This document shows, piece by piece, positions 25,631-31,202 of a DNA stretch of 31,202 bases (position 1 is its first letter; each line of letters begins with the position of its first letter). The stretch is taken from NCBI GenBank assembly GCA_016294105.1, contig JAEDCN010000030.1, forward strand, positions 1 through 31,202. The letters are read 5' to 3'. The position numbers and the translations under genes are program-made. Source of the stretch: Treponema sp. Its GTDB lineage: Bacteria; Spirochaetota; Spirochaetia; Treponematales; Treponemataceae. The notes below the pieces were generated by a model, which was given only the letters and a program-made list of their open reading frames with translations, made no database searches and had not been told where the DNA came from.

Positions 25631-27709
25631 CTAAAACAAACCTCCAACAAGGTTTATCACCAGTGCCACTAGATATGCTGTCAGCATTTGAATGCCAATG
25701 GCACCACCAGTGGACTTCCAGGTTTTGAGCTCCCGCTTCATGGCACCAACTGCTGCAAAGCAAGGCATACACAGCAGATTGAAAATCATGTAGGCATAGG
25801 CTGCCTGAGGAGTTTTAATGTCCTCCTTTACAGTGGGAAGGGCATTTTTATCGGCTCCTTCAAAAAGAATGGTTTCAGAATATACGGTAACAGCCGTATC
25901 CTGATCATACACACCACCCTCAAAGCCCAATTCCTCCAATTCCTCTGGAGCAAAGCCGCCAAAGTAGCTCTCCAAGTATTCAGGATTTAGGTCCTCCTGG
26001 TAGAGCTGAGAGAAGGTCACAACAACCATTTCCTTGGCAATCCAGCCAGTCACCACACCAACGGCAGGCCGCCACTCACCGAATCCCAGGGGCTTGAACA
26101 CAGGAGCGATGACACCACCAATAGAAGCCAAGAAACTGTCATTCATCTGGCACATAATGGTAGGCTCTTCTCCGGCGGCAATAGCTGCCTCACGGTTAGT
26201 CCCATTGAAGGATCCCAGGTTAAAGTTAGACAAAAGCCACAGCACAATGGTGGACACCAAAATTACAGAGCCGGCCTTTTCTGCAAAGCCCTTCAACTTT
26301 TCTCCACAGTGAATGGCCACACTCTTTAAGGTAGGCAATCGATACTGAGGCAGCTCCATCAAGAAGTTAGACACCGCAGACTTATACACCACCACGTTCA
26401 GAATCAAGGACACGACAATGGCTGTTACAATGCTCACCATGTAGATGGAAAACAGCACCAAGGTCTGGTTTACGTCGGTAAAGAAGGTAGCCACAAACAT
26501 GGCAAAAATAGGCAGTTTTGCACCACAGGGCATAAAGGCAGTGATAATGGTGGTAATCTTTCTGTCCTTTTCACTTTCTAGGGTACGAGTTGCCATAATA
26601 GCAGGCACACCACAGCCAAATCCCATCAACAAGGGAATGAAGGAACGGCCAGACAATCCAAAGCGACGGAAAATTCTATCCATCACAAAGGCAACACGGG
26701 CCATATAGCCAGAATCTTCCAAAAAAGACATAAGTACATAGAGCACCAGCACCAAGGGCAAAAATCCCAGCACAGCACCAATTCCCCCAAGAATACCGTC
26801 CACCACCAAGCCCATAGCCCAGTCAGCAGCTCCTGCAGCCTCAAGTCCACCAGCCACCAAGTCAGTAAGCCAGCCCCAAACACCTTCAACTATACCTGCC
26901 AGCCACACACCAGGGCTTGCCAGACCAGGCACAAAGAGAAAATTTTCGCTAAAGGTACAGGCAAAAATCAAATACACCACCAAGGCAAAGATGGGTAAGG
27001 CAAGCCAACGATTGGTGAGAATTTTATCCATCTTGTCTGAGGTAGTTTCTACTCCAATAGATTCCTCCAAAGGCTTTACCACATACTTGGAAGAAAGCTC
27101 TCCAATAAAGGTATAACGAAGATCAGCCTTAATTTCTTCTGGGTCGTACGAATCTGAAGCCTCCTTTAAATCTGCTTCACGAGCCTTTTTATACAGCTCC
27201 AGTTCAGCGGGCTTCTTTCCAGCTTTAATTGTATCAGCTACCGCAGCCATCAGCTCAGGGATTCCCTTGCCACTTCGTGCAATAATGGGAACAACAGTCA
27301 CTCCCAATGTTTTAGCAAGTCCTTCTGCATCAATTTTGATTCCTCGCTTTTCCACCTCGTCCATCATGTTCAAGGCCAAAACCGTAGGAACACCAGTTTC
27401 CATAATCTGCAAAGAAAGATAGAGATTTCGTTCAATACAGGTGGAATCGATAATATTAATGACGCAATCAGGTTTTTCGTTTACAATGTAATCACGAGCA
27501 ATCACTTCCTCCGCAGAATAAGGTGAAAGTGAATAAGTTCCAGGCAAGTCAAGAATCATAAACTGGGAATCTTTTTTGTACGTTCCCTCTTTTTTATCAA
27601 CAGTAACACCAGGCCAGTTTCCTACGTGCTGCTTTGAACCAGTTAATTCATTAAAAAGACTGGTTTTACCGCAGTTGGGATTTCCAGCAAGAGCAATTGT
27701 ATAGGACAT
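25631..27709 (-). CDS. feoB: FeoB, ferrous iron transport GTPase-permease
   Basis: A 692-residue inner-membrane Fe(II) transporter. The cytosolic G domain has G1 GNPNCGKT (9-16), the switch region GVTVDKKEG, G3 DLPG (54-57) and G4 NMMD (114-117). A short helical GDI-like linker follows, then the membrane part with two Gate-type repeats: GYMARVAFVMDR...FIPLLMGFGCGVPAIMATRTLES and the second half with the FMPCGAKLP motif. The C-terminus ends YAYMIFNLLCMPCFAAVGAM, with Cys residues typical of FeoB. I start at ATG 27707-27709 (MSYTIALAGN), 8 nt after GGAGG; a TTG 15 nt upstream is not credible. Length fits the shorter FeoB forms. It follows two feoA genes, with an operator-like palindrome in the gap. 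Confidence 0.98.
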   Translation of the reverse strand: MSYTIALAGNPNCGKTSLFNELTGSKQHVGNWPGVTVDKKEGTYKKDSQFMILDLPGTYSLSPYSAEEVIARDYIVNEKPDCVINIIDSTCIERNLYLSLQIMETGVPTVLALNMMDEVEKRGIKIDAEGLAKTLGVTVVPIIARSGKGIPELMAAVADTIKAGKKPAELELYKKAREADLKEASDSYDPEEIKADLRYTFIGELSSKYVVKPLEESIGVETTSDKMDKILTNRWLALPIFALVVYLIFACTFSENFLFVPGLASPGVWLAGIVEGVWGWLTDLVAGGLEAAGAADWAMGLVVDGILGGIGAVLGFLPLVLVLYVLMSFLEDSGYMARVAFVMDRIFRRFGLSGRSFIPLLMGFGCGVPAIMATRTLESEKDRKITTIITAFMPCGAKLPIFAMFVATFFTDVNQTLVLFSIYMVSIVTAIVVSLILNVVVYKSAVSNFLMELPQYRLPTLKSVAIHCGEKLKGFAEKAGSVILVSTIVLWLLSNFNLGSFNGTNREAAIAAGEEPTIMCQMNDSFLASIGGVIAPVFKPLGFGEWRPAVGVVTGWIAKEMVVVTFSQLYQEDLNPEYLESYFGGFAPEELEELGFEGGVYDQDTAVTVYSETILFEGADKNALPTVKEDIKTPQAAYAYMIFNLLCMPCFAAVGAMKRELKTWKSTGGAIGIQMLTAYLVALVINLVGGLF

Positions 27710-27726
27710 AAGATTTTCCTCCAATA

Positions 27727-27742
27727 GTTAGTCTATGCTAAC
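27727..27742 (-). promoter_or_regulatory. Operator-like palindrome upstream of feoB
   Basis: The 16-bp sequence GTTAGTCTATGCTAAC has arms GTTAG and CTAAC separated by 6 nt. The same arm sequence and spacing occur in the feoA promoter at 28245-28260 and 28297-28312. It lies between the weak hairpin after the second feoA and the feoB SD, so it may give feoB separate metal control. Which protein binds is inference. Confidence 0.6.
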
Positions 27743-27751
27743 TCATTTATT

Positions 27752-27774
27752 AAAAAAAGGCGAAAAATCACCTT
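27752..27774 (-). terminator. Weak hairpin with T-run between feoA and feoB
   Basis: Minus strand AAGGTG-ATTTTT-CGCCTT forms a 6-bp stem with one G-U pair, overlapping the feoA stop, and is followed by at least five T. It is weak as a terminator and could act as a partial attenuator lowering feoB relative to feoA, or as an mRNA processing or stability element. Confidence 0.4.
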
Positions 27775-27997
27775 AAATTAATTCCATCTCCAAAGAAGCA
27801 GCTTCTTCTTTCCGCAGGCTCAACTGATACCCACGAACCGTCACCTCCAGGGGATCTCCTAATGGAGCAACCTTCACTAACTTAATGCTCACACCAGTTG
27901 TGATCCCCATGTCCATAATACGACGCTTAAAAGCACCTTCTGCGTTAATTGTAACAACCTTAGCCGTTTCTCCCGGCTTTAAGTCACGCAAAGTCAT
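27773..27997 (-). CDS. feoA: FeoA, second copy (SH3-like accessory protein)
   Basis: A 74-residue cytosolic SH3-like beta-barrel protein of the FeoA family, needed for FeoB function. The family pattern is clear: LRDLKPGETAKVV near the start, then RRIMDMGITTGVSIKLVKVAPLGDPLEV and VRGYQLSLRKEEA at the end. The start ATG 27995-27997 has GGAGG 4 nt upstream. It lies 23 nt after the other feoA and is shorter than DtxR-fused FeoA domains, so it is a stand-alone FeoA. Confidence 0.95.
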   Translation of the reverse strand: MTLRDLKPGETAKVVTINAEGAFKRRIMDMGITTGVSIKLVKVAPLGDPLEVTVRGYQLSLRKEEAASLEMELI

Positions 27998-28020
27998 AAA
28001 TCCTCCAAAAATATACCGAA

Positions 28021-28233
28021 TTAAGCAACAAGTATCTTTTGGGCGAGACTACGGTTCAATGCCAACCGAACTCCCTTTACCTGAAGGATAATTCCAGCAG
28101 GATTTTCTCCCACCACAGTCACCTTCTGACCAGGAACAAACCCCATCTCTGCCAAATGCTGCTTCATTTCACCTGCACCAACAAGAGAAGTTACTGTTCG
28201 TGATTCACCTTTCAAAGCCATTGCTAAGGGCAT
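28021..28233 (-). CDS. feoA: FeoA, first copy (SH3-like accessory protein)
   Basis: A 70-residue FeoA-family protein: RTVTSLVGAGEMKQHLAEMGFVPGQKVTVV, then GIILQVKGVRLALNRSLAQKILV. It differs clearly from the second feoA product, so this is an old duplication or specialisation rather than a recent copy. Tandem feoA genes before feoB are known in several anaerobes. The start ATG 28231-28233 has GGAGGT 5 nt upstream. It is the first gene after the metal-regulated promoter. Confidence 0.95.
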   Translation of the reverse strand: MPLAMALKGESRTVTSLVGAGEMKQHLAEMGFVPGQKVTVVGENPAGIILQVKGVRLALNRSLAQKILVA

Positions 28234-28244
28234 ATGTACCTCCC

Positions 28245-28312
28245 GTTAGAATTAACTAACCGTAGTTAACATACTGCAACTAATCAAAATTGTCAAGTTA
28301 ATCTAGACTAAC
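28245..28312 (-). promoter_or_regulatory. feo promoter with three operator-like palindromes
   Basis: On the minus strand the promoter is TTGACA (28291-28296), a 17-nt spacer and TATGTT (28268-28273). Two 16-bp palindromes with arms GTTAR and CTAAC 6 nt apart flank it: 28297-28312, abutting the -35, and 28245-28260, between start site and SD. An imperfect copy, GTTAA-N6-GCAAC (28265-28280), covers the -10. This is a classic repressor layout. The arms resemble DtxR/IdeR/MntR-family operators (TTAGG-TTAGC type) more than a Fur box, so repression by Fe or Mn through such a regulator is likely. No regulator gene is in the window. Confidence 0.75.
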
Positions 28313-28491
28313 AAAGTAAAAAAATATCAATATTTTTTGATTTTATTATACTTTTCCCACAAAAAAATATAATACCTCCATTTATTCTATTTTAATTCAT
28401 TTTCTTTTTAAAAAATCTATAAGGCTTTTCAAAAATCCGTCAAAAATTCGATTTCCAAAGCAATAATAAAGTATGGAAAAAAGGAGGTACA

Positions 28492-28584
28492 ATGCTCAGT
28501 GAAGCAGAATTACAAAAAAAGTGGGAAAGTTTAACATTTACTGATGATTTTATCTTGTGCTCTTTTCCACTATTGTACATATAG
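28492..28584 (+). pseudogene. 5' remnant of an Rpn-type (PD-(D/E)XK) nuclease/transposase gene
   Basis: A perfect AGGAGG SD lies 4 nt before ATG 28492-28494. The first 23 codons read like the conserved start of Rpn-family (recombination-promoting nuclease) proteins, with KKWESLTFTDDFILC. The homologous part then stops, and after eight unrelated codons a stop follows at 28582-28584. The unrelated tail is the reverse complement of the start of a DUF4160 gene, so the two gene heads were joined at about 28556-28562. The nuclease core is missing, so no activity is expected. Confidence 0.6.
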
Positions 28585-28619
28585 ACCATTATTCCGTAGA
28601 ACATTGAGATACACGGCAT
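28554..28619 (-). pseudogene. 5' remnant of a DUF4160 gene
   Basis: From ATG 28617-28619, with AGGAGG 5 nt upstream, the minus strand encodes MPCISMFYGIMVYMYNSGKE, which is the typical start of DUF4160 proteins (MPxIS-F-GI...). The expected next motif, with HxPHxH, is absent because the sequence passes into the reverse complement of the Rpn remnant; the open frame then runs on with unrelated codons. The truncated gene still has its own promoter (28639-28667). Confidence 0.6.
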
Positions 28620-28638
28620 CTATCCCTCCTTATACTGT

Positions 28639-28667
28639 ATCATAACACAACTATTTCTTGTTGTCAT
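28639..28667 (-). promoter_or_regulatory. Sigma-70-like promoter for the truncated DUF4160 gene
   Basis: On the minus strand: ATGACA (28662-28667), a 17-nt spacer, TATGAT (28639-28644). Each box matches consensus at 5 of 6 positions. The SD and start codon of the DUF4160 remnant follow within 20 nt. Confidence 0.65.
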
Positions 28668-28728
28668 GCTGTCTATTATATACTGGAAGGAAAATCAATC
28701 ATAATAGGGCTGTTGCGCTTTCATCTTC

Positions 28729-28752
28729 CCCCATCAATTCCTATTGATGGGG
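28729..28752. repeat. Perfect 10-bp hairpin
   Basis: CCCCATCAAT (28729-28738) and ATTGATGGGG (28743-28752) pair around a 4-nt loop. No T-run follows on either strand, so a simple terminator is doubtful. It lies in otherwise geneless sequence between the DUF4160 remnant and the DUF2442 gene. Confidence 0.6.
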
Positions 28753-28781
28753 TGAAGGGGGAATATTATAATTTTTATTCT

Positions 28782-28816
28782 AAAAAAAGGATAACAATAG
28801 TTAGAGGCTACCCTTT
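28782..28816 (-). terminator. Possible terminator after the DUF2442 gene
   Basis: Minus strand AAAGGGTA (28809-28816) pairs with TATCCTTT (28786-28793), one G-U pair, with a 15-nt loop and a following run of T. It lies 29 nt past the DUF2442 stop. The long loop makes it a modest candidate. Confidence 0.4.
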
Positions 28817-28844
28817 GACTAGCAAAATGATGTTAGAAAAAGCA

Positions 28845-29192
28845 CTATATAGGGTGACTGTCTACATATAGAGTATCAGAACTTATATCTATTTTGTTTT
28901 GCCAGTTTTCCTCGCTATTGATAGCAGGATCCTTATCCCAAGACACTACAGAATTAGAGTCCAAATATACTCGATTGAAAATCTGCCAGTCAGCAAGACA
29001 TTCAAAGACAGTGTTTGGTTGTATAAGTTCTTTCATATCAAATATTTTTTTTTCATCATTGTCAAAAAGAAGCGAAAGGGAAAAATCCTCGTGAGCCGTT
29101 ACTCCCATAATACGTCTTCTGCCAGAAGCGAAATATTCAGCCATCTTTGGAGTAAAACCTCTACTAATATACCAATCTACTGTTTTGTTCAT
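28845..29192 (-). CDS. DUF2442-domain protein
   Basis: A 115-residue small protein. Residues about 28-105 match the DUF2442 pattern: GVTAHEDFSLSLLFDNDEKKIFDMKEL, then the F..L.D...FN.VYLD stretch and a later DPAINSEENW/ISSDTLY. An N-terminal extension (YISRGFTPKMAEYFASGRR) is seen in some members. DUF2442 genes commonly sit next to DUF4160 genes in an arrangement suspected to be toxin-antitoxin-like; here it starts 6 nt after the DUF4160 reading frame ends. It looks intact, in contrast to its partner. The function is not established. Confidence 0.8.
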   Translation of the reverse strand: MNKTVDWYISRGFTPKMAEYFASGRRRIMGVTAHEDFSLSLLFDNDEKKIFDMKELIQPNTVFECLADWQIFNRVYLDSNSVVSWDKDPAINSEENWQNKIDISSDTLYVDSHPI

Positions 29193-29198
29193 AGTGAC

Positions 29199-29458
29199 CT
29201 AGTGCAAGGGGGCTATAGGAAACAACTCCTGCTTTGCCGCAGCCAGTTCCCAATTTTCAAGCAATTCACTTTGATGAAAAGCAGCCCATCCCAAGACCAT
29301 TTTCTGTTGTTTAGAGGGAATCTGTCCTTCAAGAATTTCTATGTCATTTATTGAAACAATGATTTCTTCCCCTGCATAACTTGCATGAAAGTGAGGGGCA
29401 TATGATCATTCCAGTTAATATATATCTTTATTCCTCTAAAATAGCTTATGGTTGGCAT
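29199..29458 (-). pseudogene. DUF4160 gene broken by a 2-nt insertion
   Basis: The frame opens at ATG 29456-29458 (AGGAGA 4 nt upstream) as MPTISYFRGIKIYINWNDH and then runs out of frame to an early stop. Shifting frame by dropping an AT just after the GATCAT codons restores APHFHASYAGEEIIVSI, and the frame continues through EGQIPSKQQKMVLGWAAFH to TAG at 29199-29201. The repaired protein has the DUF4160 hallmark HxPHxH and normal length (about 85 aa). The change looks like duplication of a dinucleotide (CATATG for CATG). Whether it is real or a sequencing error cannot be told here. It sits 6 nt before the intact DUF2442 gene and shares its promoter. Confidence 0.75.
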
Positions 29459-29476
29459 AAAATCTCCTACACCAAG

Positions 29477-29505
29477 AATTTATTCCAACAATAGCTTGCT
29501 GTCAA
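29477..29505 (-). promoter_or_regulatory. Promoter of the DUF4160-DUF2442 pair
   Basis: Minus strand: TTGACA (29500-29505), a 17-nt spacer, TAAATT (29477-29482), followed by AGGAGA and the DUF4160 start. The -35 is perfect and the -10 matches 4 of 6. Confidence 0.65.
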
Positions 29506-29594
29506 GGTTTTTGAAACCTACGTATTTGTATTTGTGGTGGGAAGGGAGGATAATACTATCGCTATTCAATGTTCTTTGATTTTCTCTTCATTTT

Positions 29595-29737
29595 TCACAG
29601 AAAAAGGGAAATACCTCGTTTCTCTGCAATTTTTTCTAGCCAAGCTATGTCGCTACTCCAGTAATCGATATGTTCAGGTGGAATTCGATAGTAATACCAA
29701 AAGTGAGGCTTGGGAAAACTAGCAGACAAATCATTTT
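29595..29737 (-). pseudogene. 3' end of an unidentified gene cut by the IS256-type element
   Basis: An open minus-strand frame enters from the left inverted repeat of the IS and ends at TGA 29595-29597. It encodes KPHFWYYYRIPPEHIDYW followed by about 20 more residues (WLEKIAEKRG within them). The composition, with aromatic and well-mixed charged residues, looks like real protein, but I do not recognise the family. No start codon lies between the IS end and the frame, so it can only be a fragment. Confidence 0.45.
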
Positions 29738-30234
29738 GATTGTGTCAAGTTTAGTTCGCAATTTCGTTCCCCAAAAAAGCCGCAAATCCATCATGCTGCG
29801 TCAAACAGAATCTCCTTTTGAAGTTTTATTGAACCGGCATTCATATAGCAACGCTCAGTCTGCCAGTCATCTGAATACTCAAGCAGATAGCTTGTTATCA
29901 GTATTATATAAGAATCCGTTGAAGGGAAAATGCCGACAACAGAGGAGCGCCTTCGAATTTCACGGTTGAGCCGTTCAAGGGTGTTCGTGCTTGAAATCTT
30001 GCGGCTGTCCAGTCTTGCGGGCAACCTCTATTTCCATGAACTTGTCCATCATCCATTGGAGCATTTCCAGCAGGGGATCTTTTGCTGCTACAAAATCCAG
30101 TAGCTTATTTTCAAAAAATGTTGTATCATTCTTCTTGGCCATTGTCTTTTCCTTTTGTTAGTGTGGGAACCAACATTCTGGATTTTTCAATGGCTTTTTT
30201 CTACCCCATTTTGCGAACTTTATTGTACACAATC
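29738..30234 (-). mobile_element. Internally deleted IS256-family element (about 0.5 kb)
   Basis: Imperfect 26-bp terminal inverted repeats lie at 29738-29763 and 30209-30234; both begin GATTGTGT and share GTTCGCAA near the inner end. Between them lies only the head and tail of an IS256-type transposase gene. A full element would be about 1.3-1.5 kb, so roughly 0.8-1 kb is missing. No exact 8-9 bp target duplication flanks it (ATCATTTT against TACGTTTT), so flanks have changed or the copy arrived by rearrangement. With both ends kept, it could be moved by a complete relative elsewhere in the genome. Confidence 0.75.
29791..30142 (-). pseudogene. IS256-family transposase, internally deleted
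   Basis: The N-terminal piece starts at ATG 30140-30142 with AAGG upstream and reads DFVAAKDPLLEMLQW...FMEIEVARKTGQ, as in IS256 transposases, then goes out of frame to TGA at 29975-29977. The C-terminal piece, in another frame, reads SSTNTLERLNREIRRRSSVVGIFPSTDS and ends at TGA 29791-29793; this is the conserved IS256 tail with N-x-L-E-R-L-N. The DDE catalytic core (about 270 residues) is gone. A 7-bp direct repeat CTTGCGG (29998-30004 and 30014-30020) lies at the junction, consistent with deletion by short homology. Confidence 0.82.
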
Positions 30235-30243
30235 TACGTTTTA

Positions 30244-30610
30244 TCATCCAGCGGAGCCTGTAGGCTCGTATCCACCGCGCCTTGACAATCCTGTAATTTG
30301 CATCAACTGTTGTTGCGTAACAAATGGATTTTCGCACATAGCAGAAAGAAGCTTCTTCACAGTGTCAGAACTTTCTCCACAGTTTTTCTCCACAGTATTA
30401 GGATTTTCTCCACAGTTTTTCTCCACAGTTTTTATGATTTTCTGTGAAGTTTCTGTATTTTCTGTAAACGTATCTCCATTTATTTCGCCATCTACTTCTC
30501 GATTTTTTTTCTTCTGCACATCATCAAGCAGAACAGTTGTCTTAAAAACATCGCCTTCTTCCAAAATAGGTTCAGTACCAGAATAGATTTTTGAGAAATA
30601 TCGTAAAATA
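30244..30610 (-). pseudogene. 3' remnant of an AlbA-type (Schlafen-like) ATP-binding regulator
   Basis: The frame carries a piece of about 120 residues. First comes FSKIYSGTEPILEEGDVFKT, which matches the end of the ATP-binding C-terminal region of AlbA_2/RecG-like putative regulators (EGDVF motif). Then come a charged linker, repeated TVEKNCGE units, and a winged-helix start, FVTQQQLMQITGLSRRG, which should continue to a recognition helix but instead breaks after SRRG into a short unrelated tail ending at TGA 30244-30246. The N-terminal AlbA domain is missing and the 5' side is fused out of frame to a helicase gene head. Both ends are thus damaged. Confidence 0.6.
30371..30428. repeat. Four copies of a TTTCTCCACAG unit
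   Basis: The unit TTTCTCCACAG occurs four times between 30371 and 30428 within the AlbA remnant, encoding the repeated VEKNCGE/TVEK linker on the minus strand. TVEK repeats are common before the winged helix in this protein family, so this is probably inherited rather than newly made. Confidence 0.6.
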
Positions 30611-30712
30611 GGCAGAAACAATAGAAAGCTCGGAATCCTTTTTTATAACATCCCTTAAAAATTCAGCTACACTACCATAGTTTTTATTATCACGAATCAA
30701 TGTATCAGCCAT
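30572..30712 (-). pseudogene. 5' remnant of a PLD-type/SNF2-like helicase gene
   Basis: ATG 30710-30712, with GGAGAG 4 nt upstream, opens a 46-codon frame reading MADTLIRDNKNYGSVAEFLR then VIKKDSELSIVSAYFTIF. This resembles the N-terminal phospholipase D-like segment of a group of helicases/nucleases (NYGSV...LSIVSAYFT). After SAYFTIF the match ends and a stop follows at 30572-30574, because the sequence passes into the AlbA-type gene in another frame. The fusion point is near 30600. Confidence 0.5.
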
Positions 30713-31125
30713 TTTACTCTCCATTAGAATTTTATTTCATACATGGTTGTTATTAGTGGTAGATTTATTCTCTTTTATCCATATCTACAGCCCTTATTTA
30801 ATTCTTTAACGAGCATTTGTGAGTGCTTTTGATATCTTATTAATTTTTTCTACCATAATTTCCATACCATAAAAGATTATAGCACAATTTTGAGATTTTG
30901 TGGGAGAAATTATCACCGTTGTAGATTAATAACCAAGAAAAATTCATAATGGGTTCACACAAACCCTGCCACCACGACCTTCCCAGCGACAACATCCCCT
31001 GTCCTTACACACCACGATAAGATAATGAATCATAAAATGGTACAAGATTTAGCTCAAGAAAGTGGTAAAATTGCTTCTTGAATGTTCAACTTGAAAAATA
31101 CTATCTCGCCTGGGGTTCTTAAGGG
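30713..31125. other. AT-rich stretch without a supported gene
   Basis: About 410 bases without a long frame. On the minus strand a TGC-TATAAT extended -10 (TATAAT at 30876-30881) lies about 165 nt before the helicase remnant and could have been its promoter; no good -35 is seen. A 15-codon minus-strand frame (MVEKINKISKALTNAR) and an 18-codon plus-strand frame near 31031 are too short to support. GC rises briefly at about 30955-31010. Confidence 0.4.
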
Positions 31126-31129
31126 CAAG

Positions 31130-31195
31130 GCGTGCTAGCACGCACCGAGACTCGCTAAAATCGCTCAATATATCGCGATTTTCCGGCTAAAGCCG
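31130..31195. repeat. Cluster of four palindromes at the window edge
   Basis: In 66 bases there are: GCGTGCTAGCACGC (31130-31143, perfect 14-bp palindrome); CGAG-A-CTCG (31146-31154); AAAATCGC/GCGATTTT (31157-31164 and 31175-31182, 10-nt loop); and CGGC-TAAA-GCCG (31184-31195). No T-run follows. The dense array looks like a dispersed palindromic repeat (REP/BIME-like) or the edge of a mobile element that continues beyond the window. Confidence 0.65.
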
Positions 31196-31202
31196 TCGCT
31201 CC

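Noticed and set aside
27710..27724. TTG start giving FeoB five more residues
   Set aside because: The GGAGG before ATG 27709 lies within the extension and FeoB proteins begin close to the G1 motif.
28319..28338. AT-only palindrome AAAAAATAT-CA-ATATTTTTT as a terminator or operator
   Set aside because: It could be chance in very AT-rich sequence and lies upstream of the feo promoter without a gene ending there.
28899..29354. Plus-strand frame of 151 codons over the DUF2442/DUF4160 region
   Set aside because: The minus strand matches two known small families there, and the plus frame has no family features.
29730..30242. Target-site duplication around the IS256 element
   Set aside because: The flanking octamers ATCATTTT and TACGTTTT agree at only 5 of 8 positions.
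30371..30428. Possible CRISPR-like array
   Set aside because: The repeats are 11-12 nt, almost without spacers, and encode a known linker motif of the AlbA family.
30155..30586. Plus-strand frame of 143 codons opposite the AlbA remnant
   Set aside because: The minus strand has the EGDVF and winged-helix patterns; the plus frame is Ser/Phe-rich antisense of the repeats.
31031..31080. 18-codon plus-strand frame (MNHKMVQDLAQESGKIAS)
   Set aside because: It is too short, with no SD, and there is nothing to compare it with.

Overview
The window reads as a piece of a spirochaete chromosome, most likely Treponema. The reasons are a run of lipoproteins with loose spirochaete-type lipoboxes, an NADase-type glycan-binding domain protein, very long coiled-coil exported proteins, moderate-to-low GC, and accessory debris (Rpn-type nuclease, AlbA-type regulator, DUF4160/DUF2442 pairs) of kinds I associate with that genus. 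The genus call is inference; no rRNA, tRNA or other phylogenetic marker is present.

Region 1 (about 69-25396, all on the minus strand) is one tightly packed eleven-gene block. Read 5' to 3' it runs: TPR lipoprotein (439 aa), TPR lipoprotein (232 aa), small lipoprotein (184 aa), TolC-like outer-membrane channel, HlyD/MFP adaptor, two lipoproteins built of SbsA/Big_5-like Ig domains, two different RND permeases, a 3197-residue exported coiled-coil protein, and a small exported protein with a C-terminal discoidin-like NADase-type glycan-binding domain. The genes overlap (four ATGA junctions, others by 8-31 nt) or are at most 9 nt apart, and a hairpin terminator follows the last stop. This looks like a dedicated tripartite envelope machine co-expressed with its own giant partner or substrate. 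The giant protein carries a twice-used tryptophan ladder with identical 14-15-14-15 spacing, a central hydrophobic hairpin, and a C-terminal TPGRY / H / SEGC signature resembling YkuD-type L,D-transpeptidases. This block is the best candidate for an undescribed system.

Region 2 (25531-28312, minus strand) is a ferrous iron uptake operon, feoA-feoA-feoB, ending in a strong terminator. Its promoter (TTGACA-17-TATGTT) is covered by 16-bp GTTAR-N6-YTAAC palindromes, and another copy lies between the second feoA and feoB. This suggests a DtxR/MntR/IdeR-like metalloregulator rather than Fur.

Region 3 (28313-31202) is a gene graveyard. It holds the first residues of an Rpn-type nuclease gene joined head-on to the first residues of a DUF4160 gene, a DUF4160-DUF2442 pair in which DUF4160 is broken by a 2-nt insertion, an internally deleted IS256-family element that keeps both terminal inverted repeats, a 3' remnant of an AlbA-type regulator, the 5' end of a PLD-type helicase gene, and a cluster of palindromes at the right edge. 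Little of it is likely to make functional protein except the DUF2442 gene.
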